11,716 bases of DNA from Candidatus Omnitrophota bacterium (GTDB taxonomy: Bacteria > Omnitrophota > Gorgyraeia > Gygaellales > Profunditerraquicolaceae). The translations under genes and the position numbers were made by a program. The DNA lies in assembly GCA_028717055.1 (NCBI GenBank), contig JAQUOO010000033.1, positions 1-11,716 of the forward strand, read 5' to 3'. Every line of letters begins with the position of its first letter. Positions within the stretch are counted from its first letter, which is position 1. Shown here piece by piece: positions 5,689 through 11,716 of this stretch. Under the pieces are notes generated by a model that saw only the letters and a list, made by a program, of their open reading frames with translations, had not been told where the DNA came from and did not search any database.

Positions 5689-6497
5689 GCTTTTTTTCTT
5701 AAAAATTGCAGATTGGCCAAAAACGCGAAATTTTCCAGAGTCAACCTCTCCGGCCGGATATTTCGGTCCAAAGAAATCCCGCTAAAGAATCTATCCAGAA
5801 CTTGCGGGTCCACAACTCCCGAAAGGCTATTTCTCAATATCTTTCTCCTCTTGCCAAAGCCGCTTCTTATAATCTTAAAGAACAGCGCTTCACTGGCTAC
5901 GTTGACCGCTGGGCGTTTCCGGATTTCCAGTTTCAGAAACGAAGAATCCACTTTGGGCGACGGACGGAAACAACTCTTGCTGATATCAAACAATATTTTA
6001 GGCAATGCGTAATACTGCGTAAAACAACTGAACGATCCGTAATCTTTTGAGCCGGGGCCTGCTGCCACTCTTACGCCAAACTCTTTCTGCACCGTTAAAA
6101 ATATTTCGCCTATATACTTGTGAAATTCCAGCAAGTGCTCGATTATAGGGCTGGAAATATAATAAGGTATGTTACCAAAAACTTTTACCTTGCCTTCAAT
6201 TCCTCTATCCCTGATAAAACTGCCTAAGTCAAATTCCAGGACATCCTGATTAATGATCTCGGTATTATTGTAACCGACAAGTGACCCGCTCAAAATTCCT
6301 AATAATCTTTTATCGATTTCCAGGGCATAAACCCTGTTTACCTTAGAAGCGATTAAAGCGGTCAACTCCCCCCTTCCCGCTCCTATTTCAAAAATAATAT
6401 CCGATTCTTTTAATTCCAAAGAATTAATAATCTTATTCCGGATATTTTGATCAACTAGAAAATTTTGGCCTAGGCTCTTTTTAGGTTTAATGCGCAT
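5685..6497 (-). CDS. rsmA: 16S rRNA (adenine1518-N6/adenine1519-N6)-dimethyltransferase (KsgA)
   Basis: Uses S-adenosylmethionine to dimethylate two adjacent adenines in the 3'-terminal hairpin of 16S rRNA, a late small-subunit assembly checkpoint. The 270 residues are normal. Motifs are KKSLGQNFLVDQ (residues 6-17), the SAM-binding loop EIGAGRGELT (37-46), acidic ALEID (58-62), the catalytic NIPYYIS (109-115, the family NLPY-type motif), and the C-terminal RSGFGKRRKILRNSL (211-225). The start overlaps the end of pdxA by 28 bp. The stop codon lies within the -35 box of the downstream ribosomal operon. The neighbours surA and pdxA match the enterobacterial order. Confidence 0.97.
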   Translation of the reverse strand: MRIKPKKSLGQNFLVDQNIRNKIINSLELKESDIIFEIGAGRGELTALIASKVNRVYALEIDKRLLGILSGSLVGYNNTEIINQDVLEFDLGSFIRDRGIEGKVKVFGNIPYYISSPIIEHLLEFHKYIGEIFLTVQKEFGVRVAAGPGSKDYGSFSCFTQYYALPKILFDISKSCFRPSPKVDSSFLKLEIRKRPAVNVASEALFFKIIRSGFGKRRKILRNSLSGVVDPQVLDRFFSGISLDRNIRPERLTLENFAFLANLQFLRKKA

Positions 6498-7477
6498 TTT
6501 ACGGCTAGCCTAACAGCGGCAATCAAAGAGCTGGGGTCGGCTAAATTAGGATCGTTGGCAATATCAAACGCAGTGCCGTGCAAAGGAGATGTTCTTATAA
6601 AAGGCAGGCCCAGGGTTAAATTGATGCCGCTTTCTGCAGAGGTAAGCTTTAAAGGTATTAACGCTTGATCGTGATAAATAGCAACAACGCAATCATATAG
6701 GCCGCTGGCTGCCCTTGAAATAGCTATATCGCTGGGCAAAGGACCCTCAATCCCTGCCTTTACAACCTTCCTGATTTCCCTTAAGCAAGGCTTGATTATT
6801 GCATTCTCTTCCCTGCCGATTAAACCATTATCCGAAGCGTGAGGATTTACCCCGCAAACGACAATCCGCGGATTCTTAATCCCAAACACTTTTCGAAGCG
6901 CCCCAAACGTAATAAGTATATTATTATAGAGCTTACGCCTATTCAGATTCGACACAACTTTAGATAAAGCCAAATGCCTTGTAACTAAACTAAACCTCAA
7001 TTTATCGTTGAGCAGCATCATAACTGCATCGCTAACTCCGGTTTTCCTGATAAAGTATTCGGTATGACCGCTGTAATTAAAACCAGCCAAGTTAATTGCT
7101 TCTTTCGATATCGGAGCAGTTACCAAACAATCTATCTGTTTTTGCTTCAATAATCCTAAGGCAAAATCCAAATATTCAATGGACGCTCGTCCGTATTCCG
7201 CCCTTATCTTTCCGAAGGAAAACCTTCTGCGGGCAACATTATTCAGGTCTTCAAATTTTACTTTTGACTCCTCCGGCACGCCGCCGGAATGCCTGATGAA
7301 CTTTTGAGCTTTTGGAAGCCGGCTTAAAACCCAATTGTCCCCAACGACCGTAAAATCCGCAAAGCCTTTAAGCTCGTTAAGGGCTTTTAGAATTACCGCC
7401 GGGCCTATTCCGGAAGGATCCCCTATAGTGATACCGACCTTAATTGAGCTTGATATAAGACTTGTTTTTGAGCTCAT
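6470..7477 (-). CDS. pdxA: 4-hydroxythreonine-4-phosphate dehydrogenase
   Basis: NAD-dependent, metal-using oxidation of 4-phosphohydroxy-L-threonine in the DXP-dependent pyridoxal phosphate pathway, in the cytoplasm. The 335 residues fit the family. Landmarks are the N-terminal VGITIGDPSGIGPAV, then FNYSGHTEYF with metal-ligand candidate H138, GVNPHASDNG with H213, AIYHDQALIPLK with H269, and RTSPLHGTAFDIA near 295-307. Thus all three expected metal histidines are present. The ATG is the only plausible start in its frame and overlaps the surA-like gene by 38 bp; no strong ribosome binding site is seen, so coupling is likely. Presence of pdxA suggests de novo vitamin B6 synthesis, which would also need pdxJ elsewhere. 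Confidence 0.97.
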   Translation of the reverse strand: MSSKTSLISSSIKVGITIGDPSGIGPAVILKALNELKGFADFTVVGDNWVLSRLPKAQKFIRHSGGVPEESKVKFEDLNNVARRRFSFGKIRAEYGRASIEYLDFALGLLKQKQIDCLVTAPISKEAINLAGFNYSGHTEYFIRKTGVSDAVMMLLNDKLRFSLVTRHLALSKVVSNLNRRKLYNNILITFGALRKVFGIKNPRIVVCGVNPHASDNGLIGREENAIIKPCLREIRKVVKAGIEGPLPSDIAISRAASGLYDCVVAIYHDQALIPLKLTSAESGINLTLGLPFIRTSPLHGTAFDIANDPNLADPSSLIAAVRLAVKCALNLKRA

Positions 7478-8435
7478 CTAACCACTTAGCCATTTCTTCC
7501 TGCATTTTCTTTTCAAATAAGAAGGCTTGGATTTTATGCTGCACTTCATTAAGAGGCAGCTCTCTGGAAGGAACTATATTAACGAGTTTAAATATATAGT
7601 ATTTGTCATCCATTTTAACCACGCCGGAAATTTCATTAGCCCCCAGATTAAAAACGGCTTCTTCGACTTCTTTCTTCAGAGATTCGCCGGAAAGCACCTT
7701 GAACTTATTTACCGTAAACGGATACCTCGTCGCCAGATCCGCCGGAGTTTTGCCGATCTTCAAATTATACGCAAAGCTATCGGCCAAATCCTGAGTTTCC
7801 AGAGCAAAGGCTTCAAATTCTCTCTCTTCTCCCGAGGAAAAATCCTTTTTGTTGGATTCATAAAAACTGGTTATCTCCTCAGGCTTCACATTAATCTTGC
7901 TGCGCACTTTCTGCTCAATCACTCCATACATAAGAAACTGATCCCTTATCTTATTTTCGATATCCGCCTGCGTCAGCCCCTGCTTAATCAATTCCCGCTG
8001 AAAATCTTCATCTGAATTATAACGTTTCTTGACCTCGTTAATTCTGGCTTTAACCCTTGCCTCTTCCGCGGGAATCTTCTCTTTTTTTGCCTCCTGCAGA
8101 ATAAGGCGATCCTCGACAAGCCGGCCCAGCAAATCCATTTTTAGAGAATTAATCCTGGTTTCAAGTTCCTTGCCCTTATATTCTTTCATCAACTGCATAC
8201 TCATAAAATGCAAGAAATCATTCAGGTCTTTCTGCGTAACAACTTCGTTATTAACGATAGCCACAATCTTATCCTCCGCATAGACAGAAGAAACCCAGGA
8301 GCCAAAACTAAAATTACAAATACCAAAGCCCAAAATCAAAAATAAGCACAAATAACAAATACTAAATGAACAAACCTTTGTTTTGATATTTGGCGTTTTC
8401 ATTTCAGGTTTATTTTGAGCTTTGAATTTTATCAT
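7440..8435 (-). CDS. surA: SurA-like periplasmic chaperone with degenerate parvulin domain
   Basis: Probable periplasmic folding helper for outer-membrane or secreted proteins. The 331 residues begin with a hydrophobic signal peptide (about 21-48) and a likely signal peptidase I site after VYA (51-53). A SurA_N-type helical domain follows (KIVAIVNNEVVTQKDL at 56-71, then LVEDRLILQEAKK at 106-118), with a linker and a single parvulin-like domain at about 198-288. That domain keeps the outline (LKIGKTPADLATRY, VEEAVFNLGANEIS, YYIFKLVNI) but lacks the usual GGDLGW segment and the catalytic-type histidines, so isomerase activity is doubtful. The order before pdxA-rsmA supports a SurA orthologue. 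The start has AAAGG nine bases upstream and overlaps mfd by 26 bp; ATG at 8402 is the alternative. Other PpiC/SurA-family names are possible. Confidence 0.82.
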   Translation of the reverse strand: MIKFKAQNKPEMKTPNIKTKVCSFSICYLCLFLILGFGICNFSFGSWVSSVYAEDKIVAIVNNEVVTQKDLNDFLHFMSMQLMKEYKGKELETRINSLKMDLLGRLVEDRLILQEAKKEKIPAEEARVKARINEVKKRYNSDEDFQRELIKQGLTQADIENKIRDQFLMYGVIEQKVRSKINVKPEEITSFYESNKKDFSSGEEREFEAFALETQDLADSFAYNLKIGKTPADLATRYPFTVNKFKVLSGESLKKEVEEAVFNLGANEISGVVKMDDKYYIFKLVNIVPSRELPLNEVQHKIQAFLFEKKMQEEMAKWLDELKNKSYIKLN

Positions 8436-8445
8436 TTGTCATTGC
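8300..8445. repeat. AT-rich simple-repeat-like tract under the surA signal peptide
   Basis: On the plus strand this tract is built of short recurring words such as ACAAATAC (8316-8323 and 8355-8362), CCAAA/CAAAA runs and, further on, TTTGAATTTTATCATTTGTCATT. It covers the mfd 3' end, the surA start and its signal peptide. The translated product on the minus strand (MIKFKAQNKPEMK, then SFSICYLCLFLILGFGIC) has the composition of a translated repeat rather than of a conserved protein. This is a visual judgement, not a computed repeat call. Confidence 0.45.
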
Positions 8446-10323
8446 CTTTCTTAACGTAGAAATACCCTCTCTTAATAATCTGCAATATAAGTCAAAACCG
8501 ACCGCCGAGATAAAACCATGCTGTTCTAATCCCAGCAAGTTTCCCGCTCCCCTTATCTCTAAATCTTCCATAGCGATATTAAACCCGGCCCCTAGATCGG
8601 CATATTCCTGAATAGCAGCCAATCGCTTACGGGCATCTTTTTCTAAAACAGCATTTTTCGGTACCATAAAATATGCGTAAGCCGAGCGGTTAAACCTGCC
8701 TACCCTGCCGCGTAACTGATGTAAATCCGCTAACCCGAACATATGCGCGTTATTTACAATTGTGGTATTAGCATTGGGAATATCGATGCCTGATTCAATA
8801 ATCATTGTGGAAATAAGGCAATCTATCTCTCCCCGCAGAAAACGACCCATCACATCCTCTAGATCCTTAGGATGCATTTGACCGTGGCCTGTTTCCAGGC
8901 GCACTTCTCTGGGCAAACTCCGCGCCAATCTTTCTTTAACCTTATGGATATCTTCTATCCGGTTATGCAGAAAGAAAATTTGTCCTTTTCGGGAAATTTC
9001 CCTCAAGATTGCCTGCCGGATCAGGTCATCGTCATATTCTACCACAATTGTTTTTATAGGCAATCTGTTTTGCGGGGGGGTATTAATTGCGGACAAATCG
9101 CGCGCCCCCATTAAGCTCATATACAAAGTCCGGGGAATAGGCGTCGCGGTCAATGTAAGCACATTCGCAGAAAGCCTGAATGCCTTTAGCTTCTCCTTGT
9201 TCTTTACCCCAAAGCGCTGTTCTTCATCAATTATAATCAACCCTAGCTCTTTGAAAGATACATCCTCCGATAAAAGCCTGTGCGTTCCGATTACCATATC
9301 GACAGAACCGTCTTTTAACCCCTTCACCACCTCTTTTTGCTCACTCTCAGTCCTAAACCTGCAGAGAAGTTTTATATTTAGAGGAAAATCTTTAAGCCGG
9401 GAACTAAAATTTTGAAAATGCTGTTCGGCTAAAATGGTTGTAGGAACCAGATAGGCTACCTGTTTGCCATCCATTACCGTTTTAAATGCCGCCCGCATCG
9501 CTACTTCGGTTTTGCCATATCCAACATCGCCACAGAGCAACCTGTCCATAAGTTTTCCGGATTCCATATCCTTTTTGACTTCTAATGTAGCGTTCAGTTG
9601 ATCCAAGGTTTCCTCATAAGGAAATAACTCTTCAAATTCTCTCTGCCAATCGGTATCCCTGGAATAAGTAAAACCCTTCGTCGAAATACGCATAGCTTGT
9701 AAACTTAATAAATCCCAAGCCATTTTTTGAATACCCTTACGCGCCCTCTCTTTTACCCGCGACCACTCTCTTCCTCCTAACCGGTAGAGCTTTGGCCGTT
9801 TAGCATGAAAAGCGATATACTTCTGGACCAAATGCATTGATTCAACCGGCACGAAAAGTTTTTCCTGCCGGTCATATTCAATCACCAAATGGTCCTTGAT
9901 TTTATCCTGATGCTTAATTTTGATGAGGCCCAAAAACCTCCCTATACCATGCTGATTATGCACTACATAATCGCCGACACTCAAATCAAGAAACCCTGTT
10001 AACGGCAAATCTGCTGTAATGGGAGTAACCCTTAAACTGCCCGGTTTTCTGATAGGCAACAGGATGAGCATATTGTGCTGCCAAAGGGCTTCGCCATTAG
10101 AAGGATTAAATGTCCTTATGGACCTGATTGAATTGTTATCTAACTCTATTCTGACGGGAAGTTCGAAGGAATTCGGAAAGATATCGATTAAGCCGCCGCG
10201 GCGGGAAAAATCACCTTCAACTAAAACAGCATCCTGCCTTTTATAGCCAAAAACAACGAGATCGTTCAAGAGGCTTTCGAAATCGATCTCCTGACCAACA
10301 TATATCTTCAGGGACTTGAACAT
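8410..10323 (-). CDS. mfd: Short transcription-repair coupling factor (Mfd) lacking D1, D3 and D7
   Basis: Superfamily 2 DNA translocase that pushes stalled RNA polymerase off DNA and recruits UvrA. It has 637 residues against about 1150 in E. coli. In order: a D2-like UvrA-binding domain (about 5-90, GDFSRRGGLIDIFP at 37-50); only about 20 residues of linker; the RNAP-interacting domain (about 113-175, LSVGDYVVHNQHGIGRFLGL); translocase with Walker A GDVGYGKT (265-272), DEEQ (366-369), TATP (392-395) and HQLRGRVGR (535-543); and a TRG-type motif, DLEIRGAGNLLGLEQHG (587-603). It stops 34 residues later. D1a, D1b, D3 and the C-terminal D7 are absent. Upstream TAG-TAA in the same frame, five codons before ATG, rule out an N-terminal extension. 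No clear Shine-Dalgarno sequence is present. RecG is excluded by the D2 and RID domains. Confidence 0.9.
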   Translation of the reverse strand: MFKSLKIYVGQEIDFESLLNDLVVFGYKRQDAVLVEGDFSRRGGLIDIFPNSFELPVRIELDNNSIRSIRTFNPSNGEALWQHNMLILLPIRKPGSLRVTPITADLPLTGFLDLSVGDYVVHNQHGIGRFLGLIKIKHQDKIKDHLVIEYDRQEKLFVPVESMHLVQKYIAFHAKRPKLYRLGGREWSRVKERARKGIQKMAWDLLSLQAMRISTKGFTYSRDTDWQREFEELFPYEETLDQLNATLEVKKDMESGKLMDRLLCGDVGYGKTEVAMRAAFKTVMDGKQVAYLVPTTILAEQHFQNFSSRLKDFPLNIKLLCRFRTESEQKEVVKGLKDGSVDMVIGTHRLLSEDVSFKELGLIIIDEEQRFGVKNKEKLKAFRLSANVLTLTATPIPRTLYMSLMGARDLSAINTPPQNRLPIKTIVVEYDDDLIRQAILREISRKGQIFFLHNRIEDIHKVKERLARSLPREVRLETGHGQMHPKDLEDVMGRFLRGEIDCLISTMIIESGIDIPNANTTIVNNAHMFGLADLHQLRGRVGRFNRSAYAYFMVPKNAVLEKDARKRLAAIQEYADLGAGFNIAMEDLEIRGAGNLLGLEQHGFISAVGFDLYCRLLREGISTLRKAMTNDKIQSSK

Positions 10324-10403
10324 TCTTATGCTAATTTACTAGGTAGAAGTACAGGTGGCGGTAAAGATACGGGGTTTTCTATGCCTTAACCTATACCATT
10401 TAT
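10324..10403 (-). other. secDF-mfd spacer, no gene found
   Basis: Eighty bases. The mfd frame is closed here by adjacent TAG and TAA, and the 13 codons before them resemble no Mfd segment I recognise, so this is not a frameshifted remnant of the missing N-terminus. I see no convincing promoter or ribosome binding site. Confidence 0.5.
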
Positions 10404-11716
10404 CTATTTGGGGCCCTTACGGCCCCAGGCAAGAACTAAAGGAGAAGCAATAAAAACTGTAGAATATACGCCTGAAATAAAACCTACCAGCAAGGCAAAA
10501 GCGAAGTTATTTAATACTGCCCCGCCATAGAAGAAAATAGCCAGAACAACCAACAAAGTTATGCCTGAAGTAAGCATTGTTCTGGAGAGCGTCTGGTTTA
10601 CGCTTAAGTTAATCAGCTCATAAAGGCTAAGTTTCTGATAAGTGCGCATATTTTCCCTGACCCGGTCATAAATAACAATAGTATCGTTGATAGAATAACC
10701 GGCGATAGTCAAAAAGGCGGTAATGCTCAAAAGATCAATAGGCCTGCCTGTAATAACCAAAGCTCCAAAAGTAACCAAAACGTCATGCATAAGGGCAATT
10801 ACTCCGGCAATAGCAAAATTCATATGTTTAAACCTGAATCCTACATAGACTAGTATAATAACCAGCGACCAAATCAAAGCCCATATTGCTTTCTCTTTTA
10901 GATGTTTCCCCGCGACAGGGCCGACGCGTTCTACCCTTAAAACCTGAATATCCTGATTAGGAAATACCTCTTTTAATTTAAAGGTCAAAATATCGCTTTT
11001 ATCTTCGATAGTCCGGATTAAAACAGCCCTAGGGTTCTCTTTAAACTGCTGTATAGAAGCATCTCCTAAGCCTATATTATTTAATACGTCGCGTATCTTA
11101 TCTATGTCGGGGGCTTCTTTAAAACTATACTCCTGCATCGAACCTCCGGCAAAATCAATACCGTAAGCGCTGCTCCCTTTTTTAAAATAAGCCGCAAGCC
11201 CGATAATTATAATAATCAGCGAAACTGCGTAAAAAAACCTGCGCTTCTTGATAAAATCGATTTTAGTCTGGCCGATTAACTTAAGCATGGGTAGCGAATT
11301 CTTAATCCACCCTAAGCTTAACAGGATTTCAAATATAGTGCGCGTTACCACTATCGCGGTAAACATGCTCGCGATTAAACCTATGGTTAAAGTTACGCCA
11401 AAGCCTTTTATTGAACCTGTTCCAAGCCAAATCAGAATAATTGCCGCAAATAAAGTAGTCAAGTTAGAATCAAATATCGCGCTGAACGCCTTGGAATAAC
11501 CATTATTTATGGCAGTACGTAAATTCCTCCCGAGGTTTAATTCTTCGCGAATGCGCTCGTTAATCAAAACATTGGCATCTACGGCCATGCCTAAAGATAA
11601 GACCATACCGGCTATTCCCGGCAAAGTCAGCGTAGCAGAAAATTCCGGCAACAAATACGGAAGAAGCCCTAGAACGCCTAAAATCATAAACAAATTGAAT
11701 ATTATTGCAATGTTCG
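10404..11716 (-). CDS. secDF: SecDF protein translocase fusion (3' part, runs off window)
   Basis: Inner-membrane RND-type accessory of the Sec channel that uses the proton gradient to pull secreted proteins outward. The frame is open to the edge; 436 residues are visible. The first roughly 135 residues are the SecD C-terminal membrane part, with PGIAGMVLSLGMAVDANV followed by LINERIREEL, and GTGSIKGFGVTLTIGL. The Asp of AVDANV is the expected proton-path residue. SecF follows in the same frame: IDFIKKRRFFYAVS, GIDFAGGSMQEYSF, VERVGPVAG, LMHDVLVTFGA and GYSINDTIVIYDRVRENMR, ending WGRKGPK. SecD and SecF are therefore one polypeptide, as in several bacterial groups, whereas E. coli has two genes. 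The real start is outside the window. Followed after 80 bp by mfd. Confidence 0.96.
   Translation of the reverse strand, partial: NIAIIFNLFMILGVLGLLPYLLPEFSATLTLPGIAGMVLSLGMAVDANVLINERIREELNLGRNLRTAINNGYSKAFSAIFDSNLTTLFAAIILIWLGTGSIKGFGVTLTIGLIASMFTAIVVTRTIFEILLSLGWIKNSLPMLKLIGQTKIDFIKKRRFFYAVSLIIIIIGLAAYFKKGSSAYGIDFAGGSMQEYSFKEAPDIDKIRDVLNNIGLGDASIQQFKENPRAVLIRTIEDKSDILTFKLKEVFPNQDIQVLRVERVGPVAGKHLKEKAIWALIWSLVIILVYVGFRFKHMNFAIAGVIALMHDVLVTFGALVITGRPIDLLSITAFLTIAGYSINDTIVIYDRVRENMRTYQKLSLYELINLSVNQTLSRTMLTSGITLLVVLAIFFYGGAVLNNFAFALLVGFISGVYSTVFIASPLVLAWGRKGPK

Noticed and set aside
5706..6050. 114-codon plus-strand open frame opposite rsmA
   Set aside because: The minus strand here encodes conserved RsmA motifs; the plus frame shows none.
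7527..8015. 162-codon plus-strand open frame opposite the surA-like gene
   Set aside because: No recognisable domain, inside a well-supported minus-strand gene; a shadow frame.
10409..10427. Perfect 7-bp GC-rich stem TGGGGCC-GTAAG-GGCCCCA at the secDF 3' end as an intrinsic terminator
   Set aside because: It lies inside the codons for WGRKGP and is followed by AATAGATAAAT, not by a T-tract.
1..11716. CRISPR arrays, insertion sequences, phage genes, toxin-antitoxin pairs or defence systems
   Set aside because: I saw no regularly spaced repeats, transposase or such genes; the window is housekeeping DNA throughout.

Overview
Every gene in this window lies on the minus strand, so transcription runs from high to low coordinates. 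Two linked blocks are present, and no stretch over 300 bases lacks a gene. The gene content (SurA-type periplasmic chaperone, SecDF fusion, coding density with small overlaps, moderately AT-rich composition) points to a diderm bacterium. My best guess is an uncultivated lineage such as Omnitrophota. That is inference from gene style, not from a marker-gene search.

Block 1 (11716 to 5685) is an upstream cluster: the 3' part of a secDF fusion, a strongly shortened mfd, a surA-like chaperone gene, pdxA and rsmA (ksgA). The order surA-pdxA-rsmA matches the well-known enterobacterial cluster. The last four genes overlap their neighbours by 26, 38 and 28 bp, which suggests translational coupling.

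Block 2 (5688 to 1) begins with a consensus-like sigma70 promoter (TTGACA, 17 bp, TATATT) whose -35 box overlaps the rsmA stop codon. It drives the classic ribosomal protein/RNA polymerase operon: tRNA-Thr(GGT), rpmG (L33), tRNA-Trp(CCA), secE, nusG, rplK, rplA, rplJ, rplL and the 5' part of rpoB, which runs off the window. The tuf gene often found between this tRNA-Thr and rpmG/secE is absent.

The core genes are ordinary. The points worth attention are: (i) a perfect 14-bp inverted repeat with an internal third, competing copy between secE and nusG, reaching into the nusG start codon; (ii) an Mfd with only the UvrA-binding-type domain, the RNAP-interacting domain, the motor and the TRG motif, without D1a, D1b, D3 and D7; (iii) a SurA homologue whose single parvulin-like domain looks catalytically dead and whose signal peptide appears to come from an AT-rich simple repeat; (iv) a set of hairpins, two sharing the same loop, between rplJ and rplL just before a very strong rplL ribosome binding site.
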